64,000 bases of DNA, taken from the NCBI RefSeq assembly GCF_932526225.1, contig NC_064041.1, forward strand, positions 8,926,313 to 8,990,312, given 5' to 3'. Below are positions 12,251 through 64,000 of the stretch, piece by piece; within the stretch, counting starts at the first letter, position 1, and each line of letters opens with the position of its first letter. The notes below the pieces were generated by a model. It was given only the letters and a program-made list of their open reading frames with translations. It had not been told where the DNA came from and did not search any database. A program made the translations under genes and the position numbers. Origin of the DNA: Nematostella vectensis. Lineage: Eukaryota; Cnidaria; Anthozoa; Actiniaria; Edwardsiidae.

Positions 12251-13360
12251 TTACTTTGTTGCTTCCTCAGCCGGTAAATCTGTGAGGATCTGGACTAAAG
12301 CAGATGGGAAAATGCCAAATTTGCCGTCAAGAGTGCCTTCGTACCATTCATCATCCCTCTTCCCGGATAGCGTTATGATCTGTCCTTCAGTGAAGCTCAG
12401 CTCTCCCTCCTTCTTTGCCTTGTAGTCAAACTTCGCTTTGCAGCTAGGTTTCAGCTTGTCGGAATCCGAGCTTTTTGCCAAAGGATTCGTGCCTTTGGCA
12501 GAAGTTTCCCCGTTTCCCTGCTCCTCGTCACTTTCCGGTGCCTTCTCGTGCTGTTCCGGTACGTTTTCGGGTTCTTCAGGTGCTTGTTTTGGGGCACTCG
12601 CCTCGGCTTCGGCCTGGTTTCGTCTTGCGTTGACAATCCTCTTGTTCAGTTGAGACATTGCAATCTCTAAGGACTCGGTAGATTTCTTATGATACTCTAG
12701 CATATCAACAACAAGCTGACAAAGCTGTTCAATCATATCCATCTCGTTGCCTAACAGCTTCGCCATTCCTTGCTTGCACAGATTCTTCGATTCCTCGAAC
12801 TTGAACTGCGCTGTCTTAATTTCCTCGATAGAGACCTTATTCCCTTTACGCTTTTTACAATCATAATCCAACCTTCTTCCCTGCAACTTCTTCCTATTAA
12901 ACGTCAGTTCCTTCAAATCATTCGCTTCTAGATCATGGAGCGGTCCAAGGAAATTGGAATGAACTTTTTCGTCTAACTCGTGCCTTGTCTCAGCTAATTC
13001 GTGTAGTGCTCCCGCAAAATCCAACAAAGCGGCAGCGTAGTCGCTGCCTTTACCAACTTGCCCTATCTCTTGACCAGCCAGCATCATCACATCTCCCATT
13101 AGACCCTCAGTATACGGATACTTCTCGTCTGGTTGAGTCATGTGCATTTTTACCTTCGCATTGTATGTGGCGTTTGGTTGAAGATACTCCTTCGTCTTCG
13201 GGGTTAGGTTCGCTACAAGCTCAATCAATGCATCGGTTTTTCGCTCCATCTCGATGAATTCGTCCTCCATTTTCGTGCCTTCGGCTGACCCCATCTTCTC
13301 GCTTACATACTGATTCGCTTTGTTTATTTGCTTCTTAAGCCCTGCGAAACGACTCGCCAT
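12251..13360 (-). CDS. Endophilin-A (N-BAR plus SH3), single exon
   Basis: One uninterrupted 369-residue frame. It starts with an amphipathic helix 0 and BAR domain (FAGLKKQINKANQYVSEKMG, then GRRLDYDCKKRKGNK, to about residue 245). A Pro/Glu-rich linker follows (about 250-308). A C-terminal SH3 domain runs from about 310 to 362 (AKFDYKAKKEGELSF, DDEWYEG, GIFPSALV). The helix 0 and the EYLQPN motif favour endophilin-A (SH3GL1/2/3) over endophilin-B. Known role: membrane curvature and recruitment of dynamin and synaptojanin during endocytosis. Oddity: vertebrate and insect endophilin-A genes have several introns, whereas here BAR, linker and SH3 lie in one exon. The frame is fully intact, so it looks functional. 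It could be an old retrocopy or a lineage-specific intron loss. Confidence 0.93.
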   Translation of the reverse strand: MASRFAGLKKQINKANQYVSEKMGSAEGTKMEDEFIEMERKTDALIELVANLTPKTKEYLQPNATYNAKVKMHMTQPDEKYPYTEGLMGDVMMLAGQEIGQVGKGSDYAAALLDFAGALHELAETRHELDEKVHSNFLGPLHDLEANDLKELTFNRKKLQGRRLDYDCKKRKGNKVSIEEIKTAQFKFEESKNLCKQGMAKLLGNEMDMIEQLCQLVVDMLEYHKKSTESLEIAMSQLNKRIVNARRNQAEAEASAPKQAPEEPENVPEQHEKAPESDEEQGNGETSAKGTNPLAKSSDSDKLKPSCKAKFDYKAKKEGELSFTEGQIITLSGKRDDEWYEGTLDGKFGIFPSALVQILTDLPAEEATK

Positions 13361-15046
13361 CTTGATTGTCTTTCTTTTTCCTAGCTCCTGCTATCCAACA
13401 GAGGGATTCTAACGAAATTAGAATCGGCGCCTTGAGGGAATTGATGTGAAAATCCCTGTCTCTCTCCGAGAGCTCCTAACAACACATTCATTCACACGCA
13501 AGCGAGCCAGGTGAAAAAATGCTCAAATCGCCGAGAAATCCCTTTCACAGCGAATGCATAATTCATCTGTTCAGATCTTTAGATAGAACTAACCAATTTG
13601 AATTCGGAATACCCAACACTCACCTTTATTTTAGACCAATGAACATCGAGCAGCTATTATAAACTAAAAAGAAATCAATGCAGGTGAACTTTATGTAAAA
13701 AAGCTACTCATTTTGTGTGTTGTACTATCTCGTTTTGAGAGATTCATAATAACATGCTATTAGGTTAATTCTGCACGCTTTCACTTTTCATTTGCTGAGT
13801 AATTTTGTCTTATCGTTCTTAAACCAAAACCATTAATTTCGAGCAAACGACTAAATCTTTGATTTTGGTTGATATTGCGTCTCCTCTGATCGTCGCCAAA
13901 ATGCTATTTGCGTTCACTGGTGGTGGTCTGCGTTCCTCCTTTTTTACAATTTCAATCATTGATTTTATAAGTGTAGTGCGCATAACAATTAGTAACTTGC
14001 AGAAAAACAGTGGGAATAGCGGCTTTCTCTGCGGTTAATTATATTTTGCAGTTCTTACAAACTTACAGAGTTTTTATGTTCCGTTTCACCTGCTTTCGAA
14101 TGTATAAGTGTTTTTCTCCCCATTGTCTAACTGACAACTAATCCAAAAATTCGAGATTACATATATTCCTCTATTGTTAAAAGTATGTTAGACATTCTTA
14201 TATAAAATATTGGCTGTTTAGTTGAAAAGGAAGAAGACGATAAAGAAAACAATATTCCTACTGTGGATATCCAAAAAAGCTCTAAGTGTTTTATGCAGAA
14301 AAAAAAAAACATTGTTCTCCTTTGGCAACATCATAAGCTCGAAATTTACCAGTTTACCAAGATAAACTAGATTACTGAGTAAAATCTAGTCTTTTTCTAT
14401 TATCAAGAATACTTCGTTTACTACTAATCTCTATCTAGTGGTTGGAGATACTTCAATCCAACAGTATTATCTTTTCTTTACACATTTTGACGAAATCCTT
14501 GACTTGACGTTACCTTCGCTGGTAAAAGTTTATTCGTAGTTCAGTGGAATGTCCATTAAATTCGTTTGTTTTACAGAGGAAACGGTTCACTAGCCTATTT
14601 AGCAGCTAGGGTTTGGGTGCACTAAATTAATTCTGAACCAACTGAGGTGTACCGCTCGGTGCTTTGGTGGCGCCCAAAATAAACTCAGATTAAATAAACT
14701 CAGATTAAGTTGGCGCCAATTTCTCTGATATTCTCCTCTTAAATTTGACATCTTATATTTGAATGAAATTGTTGTATGTTTTTGTTTCTGCGTGTTAAAA
14801 ACTTAAGTATATCGTTAGACGCTCCGTCACCGTTACCCTGGTTACCTTTGGTTGCTAGATGCTTTTCAGGTCTCAAATAAAGGCCGAGTAGAGGGCGTCG
14901 TCACTCGCCCTCTCGGCGGCATTTGCTCGTCGCGCTTTTGGATTTTTGCCGGTTCGAGAACCCTTAAAATCCTAGTCTCAGTCAAGCTGTTATCAAGTGC
15001 CACCGAGTGTAATGAGTCCATATCGGCCGCGAAGCTGAAGAGAAGA

Positions 15047-15307
15047 CAGGCCCGTACCCAAGGGGGGGGGGGGGGGGTGCAACGGCCGAAGGTTCTCAAT
15101 AGACGTGCAATTTGTATCCAAAACTATAAAGAATAAGCAAGATCACTCTGGTATGTAGTCAAATCCGACAATAAACGTCGCGGGTGGTCAAATTTTTTTC
15201 AGAGAACTCCCTCCACCCCCAATACCACCCCCCCCCCCCCCCGGAAAAATTAGGTCACGTTTTTCGGATTTCGCACCCCCAAAATAAAAATCCTGGGTAC
15301 GGGCCTG
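15047..15307. mobile_element. MITE with 5-bp target duplication
   Basis: Ends CAGGCCCGTACCCA and TGGGTACGGGCCTG are inverted repeats. The flanking 5 bp are GAAGA on both sides (15042-15046 and 15308-15312), a clean insertion signature. Inside are a 16-G run at 15062-15077 and a 15-C run at 15228-15242, which could pair in a hairpin. Total 261 bp. Confidence 0.8.
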
Positions 15308-15564
15308 GAAGACCACTTAAATCCTGGGTTTATCAATCTATGTGTTGTAGCTCAGGCAGGGAAATGCCCTTAACTTCGGTGCATTAGACTGTGCAAATAA
15401 CTTACCAAAATTTTTCGCTCAAAATTCTGCCCACAATACATTGCAGACAATATTCTCCCCAAATCCCCAAATTTAGCATCGCGTTTTCAGAATCAACGGC
15501 AAACCGCGGTAAGCCGTTAACGGTTTGCGGTTTGACGTACTGGCGAGAACGTAGTTTAGCACAT

Positions 15565-15812
15565 TGTGTAGTTCCAGAAAATATCCAAACCCTCACCCCA
15601 TTGGAGGAGATTGGAAATATTGGGGGGGGGGGAAGGGGTTCAAACGCCCAGGAATTTCCAGAGGGGAGGGGTGGGGGTAAAATGCCCTTCTTTTTTACTG
15701 TATTTATTTTTTTTCCAGGGGGCTGGAAATTCCAGAGGGGTGGGAGGGCATACCTCCTACCCCCTCAATAGGGGAGGGGGAGGGGGGTATGGATATTTTA
15801 TGGAACTACACA
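15565..15812. mobile_element. MITE, TGTGTAGTTCC family
   Basis: About 27-bp inverted ends. The left begins TGTGTAGTTCCAGAAAATAT. The right end, read in reverse, is TGTGTAGTTCCATAAAATAT. The 248-bp body is G-rich on this strand. A related sequence lies inside the transposon at about 51744-51887. Confidence 0.75.
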
Positions 15813-16311
15813 TTTGGCGGGGAAAAGTGCAAACTATGCGCTCGACTTCAACCGAGCCAAAAGTATCAGTAAATGTGCAAATTGTTAATGAAAACGTATT
15901 ATGTCAAGAGTCAAATGATTAAGAACACTAATTCATGGTTGTGCATTTTTTTAAGTGCGTGTAATGGGTGCTTTTTGACGTATTATTGCACTTATGCTCT
16001 TACCGCACACATTGCGCGCATCGTACATTACATACCACCCCGCTTCCCTGTCTATTCCCTGTCCAAATCAGGCCGCTTTCCAGGTAGCTGGGGGATTTAA
16101 GCGCGAAAGCGTGGCTTTGGAAGGTCGGAGTTTGTTCACAACAAATTCCCGAAGAAACAGCAAATTTACCAAATTCCGGCGCCTGAACTCTTTTAACCTG
16201 AATGTTAAGCTACAAGCCTTATCGTAAAACGAGCAAAGATTGCTATAAACCAAGATGGCTATGACCAAATTCCGACCTGAAAACCTTGCTTTCATACGTT
16301 CAATCGCCCCA

Positions 16312-16540
16312 TGACAGGTAATCCGGAATCCGGAATCCATGAAAAAATGAGATATGGGATCCGGAATCCATGAAAAAATGAGATATGGAATCCGGAATCC
16401 ATGAAAAAATGAGATATGGAATCCGGAATCCATGAAAAAATGAGATATGGAATCCGGAATCCATGCTGCTGGAATCCGGAATCCACGAGAAAAAACCCAC
16501 ATGGAATCCGGAATCCACACACTAGGATCCGGAATCCAGA
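16312..16540. repeat. 31-bp minisatellite
   Basis: About seven direct copies of a 31-bp unit built on GGAATCCGGAATCCATG and a spacer GAAAAAATGAGATAT, the last copies degenerate. The long minus frame (FRIPDS-type repeats) follows from the repeat. Confidence 0.9.
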
Positions 16541-17014
16541 ACCCTATTGGAGAACCTGTCATGGGGCGAGTTCAAAAACTCACCTGGAAAAACGGTCCAA
16601 ATGCTTAGCACGATAGGGCTACCTGGACTACTACCGATGATAAATCTCCTCTCACACAACTCTTACAACACTACTTGCATGCATGCTCGACGATCCTGCG
16701 CTTTCTTCCGGACGCGAAACTCTGGGTCTTTGACTGTGCACTCCCATAATACCACAGGCTTCCCACTCATAATACCTGAAAAGTCTTTAAAAAGTACATA
16801 ACGCCTACAGGTATTACCGTATGAATCTATTTATACAAAGATTAAATCTATCATATAATTTTCCCTAGCCTCCTCCGCAGGCAACTCATAATGAACAGGA
16901 CAGAAAGAATGGGTTACCTGTGGCGAAATTGCGGAGGAGGGAGACTAAGGAGAAAGTAAGAAAACCCAATCCTTTTATTTTCTTTTCTGGTCTTTGAGAT
17001 GCCTGTAGTAGTGA

Positions 17015-17033
17015 GGGGGGGGGGGGGGGGGGG
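17015..17033 (+). repeat. 19-base poly-G run
   Basis: Uninterrupted G. Similar runs: 15062-15077, 24589-24602, 62355-62368, 62903-62921, and a C run at 51744-51762. Lengths may be unreliable in sequencing. Confidence 0.95.
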
Positions 17034-17886
17034 CACTAATTCAGAGAAAGCGTGACTAATCTTCCCTGTCATGCCTTCAGAAGCTAGACGCTAAAACAAG
17101 CTTTTACGGTATTCTGAACTGCATAGTATCCAGGCCTCTTAAGTCAGTAAAAACAAGAAAAATATAGTGAGCACAATGAGCCATGGGAAGGATTTATGCG
17201 GGTGCAAAGGAACAAGGGAAGGGTCAACGAGCTTTGAGCTGGTATTTGAAAATTATTAAGGCATTAAAATCGCTTTAATTATGTTTTTAAGTTTCATAGA
17301 TAATATTGAGAGCCTTACTCTTTATTAAGGGTCCAAGTGATAAGTCCCTTTCACTATTACCAAAAAAAATAATAATACATGGTGGTTTACTCTAGAAGTG
17401 TTGATAGAGTAATGCCTAGTTTATACACTGTCCAACCACTGAGCCATATTCAAGGCAAATGAGATAAAACAATCAATATGGTTCATTTGCATTGGGTTGC
17501 TATCCACCCCAATTTTGATGGATTTTTGGGTACGCTTTTTGGGTCATGTAGAAGCTACCAAAAAATTTCACCTTATTGGATTGATGCACAACAGACAATA
17601 GAATAGAATAGAATAGAACAAGGAGGGAATCCAGCCAATCCTGTTAGGTCTTACGAGCGGGCTTCTACACTTCTTGTTTATTGTATTTCCCACCCATTCC
17701 ATATTAATATTTCTTGTTTGTCCGCCATCTCTTCTTTTATAGAGTCTGGTTCCCCTAGTATCATCATTAGAATAAGATGGCTGACTCTGTATTATCAATC
17801 AGAAGTTCTAAATAAAAATTAAATGGAAAGATAAACAGAATACACTGTCTGTATGCATAAAAGTTTATACAATAACCACAGCAAGA

Positions 17887-19936
17887 TTAAGTGCTTTTCT
17901 TGACAACACCAACAAGTGCTGGCCTTAATGTTATACCATTCAAAGTGTAACCAATTTTTTGCACAACAGCGACAGTACCATCTTCCTTGTCAGGAGCATC
18001 AAATTGGAAGACAGCCTCATGGAAATGAGGGTTGAACTTCTCCCCCTCTGGATTCATCTTTTCTAGGCCATTCTTGTTGAATACCTTGTGAAGCTGAGCC
18101 TCCGTCATAGTAAGCCCCTCAAACAGATTCTTTAGATGGGAGTTCTTGTCAAGCTCTTCTTTGGGCACAGATGTGGTTGCTTTTTCCAAGATGTCAGCAA
18201 TTTCTAGCAAATCTTTAGAGAAGCCTCGAATGGCAAACAGACGTGCTTCCTCAACCATTTTTTGGCTGCGCTGAAGAACATTCTGATTCTCTGCCAAGGA
18301 GCGCTTGTATTTATCCTTAAAAGATAATGTATGTTATATTACTGACATGCACTTTATAGATTTCATTGCCTCATTCCATTGGTAAATTAAGTGGGTTTTT
18401 ATTACCATAACAAGCACCAAAGCACTTGACTTTTTTTAGGACTTCCACCGCACACGACAATGAGCTAAATTGACTATAGTAATTGCATAATAGATTTACT
18501 TTCTAGTTACTTGACCATGCTAACTCCAGGGCTTCTGGGATTACGCACTTGTGCGGAAGAGCGTAATTTGGCTTTTTCCGCGTAATCCACAAATTTCCAC
18601 GTAATCCTGCATAATTTGGCTAAAATATGAAAGACAAAACATTTTATTGCACAACTGATGTGTTTTTTCAGGGTTCTTACCTCTATTTCTCGTAAAAAAG
18701 AGAGATATTCTTCATAAGAGTGCGATATTTCGAACTGAATTCCGAAAACAAATAAAATGACTAGGCGTTCTTTGCTAAACCGCGAAGGCCTAGGACTAAT
18801 AATAAAATACCTTTGGCTGGTGGCTAGGAGCCAATGAAAACTTGCCTAAGATATTTTCACGTAAAAAATAACCTTTTAAAGTTATTTCGTCAAGTTCAAG
18901 TTATACAAAATGTAGTTTGGGCGTAACAGTTGATATTCCGTGTAATATAGCGCGTAATGATTGATTTTCCACGTAATTTAGCAAAGAATCCCGCGTAATT
19001 TGGAGTTTTTTCCGCGTAATTCCAGAAGCCCTGAAACTCATGTACTGTAAGGGGTACAGTAACTTATTATATGGCGTGTTGGGGGAGAGTTCCTACACAG
19101 ATTCAAGGTTTAATTCAAGGTTTGATCTTAGATTCTGTGTATCTGAAGGTGATCTCAAATGTTGTTGTGTTAACCAATCATTTAAAATATAACATATACA
19201 TATATGTCTATATATTCAGCCTTCTCAAACTAGCCACCTTCTCTGGATGTTTTACTGTCTCAATCGAGAAGGAAAATATATATTATTTTTGTTTTGTTAC
19301 TGACAAGGTAAGAGAAACCTTAAGCACCCAAACTGCATCCAAATTCATAATGATCTGCTCCTCAAAATCTTTTTAAGGAGGCTGTATATTCAACTGACAT
19401 ACAGTTTGCAAGCAAATGCTCTAGATTGCATAATCTATGTTGTCTGCAACTTTTCTAATGCAAGTTGCACAAGTCTGGCATACTCTAATCAACCTGTTGT
19501 TAATCCTCCAATTAGAACCATAAAAAACGAAAAGATCGACGAACAGTGAAGGTTTATATCCTCCATAAGGTACCTAAACCCCTCAGTCTTTTTAGATAAG
19601 TATTACTTATGGTTGCTCCACTTTAGAGCAAATGCGTGATACAAATAACAGAAGGGATACCTCAAGTTCTGTGACGAGTTTATCTCTTTCCTCTATATAC
19701 TTGTCTTTCTTTGCCAATTTAGCCTCCAATTCGCTACAGTTTTCACTTTCTGAGGGCTCAGCGCCGCTTCGGGATTCTTCCGTCGTGGAATTTGTCGATT
19801 GACTACTTGATCGGGTAGCGGTAGTAGACAGAAAACAAGGCGGCTTTCGAAGCGTTTCCAGAAGTCGATAACTCAGATTTTCCTCGGCGAGGCTAGAAAC
19901 AGCTTGAAGGATACGGCGAGAAGACCTCAACATCAT
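17887..19936 (-). CDS. GRPEL1: Mitochondrial GrpE nucleotide-exchange factor
   Basis: Two exons, 19936-19661 and 18315-17887, give 276 + 429 nt, a 234-residue protein, joined in frame (GAG|gtatcc to ttaag|GATAAATAC). Residues 1 to about 45 are Arg/Ser-rich with few acids, a mitochondrial targeting peptide. A Glu-rich coiled coil follows and crosses the intron into DKYKRSLAENQNVLQRS. The C-terminal beta domain holds FNPHFHEAVFQFDAPDKE and GYTLNGITLRPALVGVVK, the signature of GrpE. Known role: releases ADP from mitochondrial Hsp70 during protein import and folding. The single intron contains a MITE. It is divergent from the kinesin gene. GRPEL1 versus GRPEL2 cannot be separated by eye in a non-vertebrate. 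Confidence 0.93.
18527..19033. mobile_element. MITE in GrpE intron
   Basis: Inverted ends CAGGGCTTCTGGGATTACGC and, at the right, GCGTAATTCCAGAAGCCCTG. The body (507 bp) repeats phrases such as gcgtaat and ccgcgtaat, as if grown from sub-terminal repeats. The CAGGG end suggests a hAT-type origin. No clear 8-bp target duplication. Confidence 0.75.
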
Positions 19937-20604
19937 TAATTGAGGAGATAATTGAGAGTTTTAGCGATCAAATAGTTGAAATTTTACGAAGGTAAAGAGC
20001 AATGAGTTGCATCACCGCCATGTGGAGCTATGCGACCAGGCACACACACAGGCTACCCAAAAAAGATTTCTGGTTAGACATACCTGTCTTATTATTCAGA
20101 AAAATAGAAGAATATACTAAAGCATTTTAACATTTATCTTTTCAGTTCTGCTTTATATGTTCTTTACATTGTTTTACATTCGAATGATTTGTTTTTGTTT
20201 GTGTTTTATTGGGTTACCTGTGTTAACCGGAAATAGTTTTTCTAAAGTTTTTCTTCCGGTTGTTTGACTCACGTGATATAGTTCTTGCTTGTTGGTGACG
20301 TGAATGAAACCCTAAAGTGACGGCCAAAACATCAAATAGAACAAGCAGATCGTTGAGGAACTCAAGGTCAAAAGCTAGACCTACTTTGGACAGCAATTCG
20401 GTCTCATTTTGTGCTGGGGTTATTGCAAGGAATTCCTCTGAATTCGTTTGGTGTGTCAACCTGTGTGTGGTGCTGTCTAGACCGTCTGCTTGCAAAAAGA
20501 GCATTTGAATATTGAAATCATGGGCTGAAAATGGAGAGAGGACAATGGTATGGCGGAATTTAACCGTAATAGATTGAAAAAGGAGGTTAGCACGACGAAA
20601 CAGC
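19937..20604. promoter_or_regulatory. Divergent spacer between GrpE and the kinesin gene
   Basis: 668 bp between two start codons facing away from each other. It must carry the 5' leaders of both genes. No TATA box is obvious. I see no further gene in it. Confidence 0.4.
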
Positions 20605-63476
<42,872 letters not shown>

Positions 63477-63578
63477 GTAAGGGTGTTAGTGTTGCCCTAC
63501 TTCTACTGATGATAATGGTGAAGCTAATGACGATGATTAAGAAAATCAAGCAGTTGCGTTCTCTTGCGCTTACTCCAC

Positions 63579-63901
63579 AGGTAGCCCAAGCTCTTTATTT
63601 GTCCCTTTTGATATTGACAGTAAGCATAGGGCGAAAAAAAAATTGTGAAAAATAAAAAAAAAACACTTGTTAAAAGGACGTGTGTAGTCTAGTGTTGTGT
63701 TTATGTTTACTTTTTGCTTGTTCTCTGGCCGTATTATAGTACCTTTTTTTATTCAATATTCACGATTTGAACTCTAACCAGAACAAAGTGGAACACACAC
63801 GTCTTTTCAACAAGTTTCTATTTTTCTTTTTCACTAATTATTTTTTCGCCCTATGTTTATTGTAAATATCAATAGGGACAAATAAAGAGCTTGGGCTACC
63901 T
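63579..63901. mobile_element. Foldback element with ~100-bp inverted arms
   Basis: The ends AGGTAGCCCAAGCTCTTTAT and ATAAAGAGCTTGGGCTACCT are perfect inverted repeats. The arms remain similar inward (CATAGGGCGAAAAAA against TTTTTTCGCCCTATG; GGACGTGTG against CACACGTC). 323 bp. No clear target duplication, though TTGCGCTTA occurs near both flanks. Confidence 0.82.
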
Positions 63902-64000
63902 GTGCTTCCGCTTGCGCTTATTTTCTAGTGAAAATCGGAAAACTGCGTGCGTTCCGCTTGCGCTCACGTCAAAGTGAGAACCAACCTTAACACGTTAAAT

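Larger units (their letters stand above)
13361..17886. other. 4.5-kb gene-poor region with MITEs and a minisatellite
   Basis: No exon with codon structure is seen. It contains the endophilin upstream region, two MITEs (15047-15307, 15565-15812), a 31-bp minisatellite, a 19-G run at 17015-17033 and a short (AATAG)n tract near 17600. Small open frames here fall in repeats. Confidence 0.6.

Noticed and set aside
16068..16562. 164-codon frame with repeated FRIPDS-like blocks
   Set aside because: Translation of the 31-bp minisatellite; no homology or splice context.

Overview
This window is nuclear DNA from an animal. Its genes are split by many GT-AG introns and the products are animal families: CFAP157, KLHL20, ANKRD45, endophilin-A, mitochondrial GrpE and the kinesin-3 KIF1A/unc-104. 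The AT-rich intergenic DNA, frequent small inverted-repeat elements, long poly-G runs and a RAG1-like transposon suggest an anthozoan cnidarian, with Nematostella vectensis my best guess. The species is inference; the gene families are read from the sequence.

Layout. CFAP157 (minus strand, 3' part off the left edge) lies head to head with KLHL20 (plus strand, complete, 3 exons), with 327 bp between their start codons. ANKRD45 follows KLHL20 on the same strand. As I recall, KLHL20 and ANKRD45 are also neighbours in the human genome, so this pair may be ancient synteny. An intronless endophilin-A gene (minus) follows. Next comes about 4.5 kb of gene-poor DNA with MITEs and a minisatellite. Mitochondrial GrpE (minus, 2 exons) then faces the first exon of a KIF1A/unc-104 kinesin.

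The kinesin fills 20605 to the right edge. I could place 46 exons, 3843 coding bases in total, and every splice phase agrees. The order is motor domain, forkhead-associated (FHA) domain, coiled coils and KIF1-type middle and C-terminal regions; the expected pleckstrin-homology (PH) domain would lie beyond the window. Intron 21 contains a minus-strand class A GPCR gene. Intron 31 contains a 5.7-kb DNA transposon.

Two things stand out. First, the kinesin carries at least four minisatellite arrays whose first unit starts at a 5' splice site. Their units contain that splice site together with flanking exon sequence (periods 43, about 105, 38 and 82 bp). Two further tandem duplications span 3' splice sites. 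Second, a transposon with a 4-bp target duplication (CCTT) has landed inside the last unit of the 82-bp array. It encodes, in several exons, a protein with the zinc-binding and RING architecture of the RAG1 N-terminus plus a RAG1-like C-terminal tail. The sequence that should encode the middle of the transposase core appears to be missing. Its terminal inverted repeats have a conserved end and a conserved inner block, separated by 14 bp on the left and 4 bp on the right.
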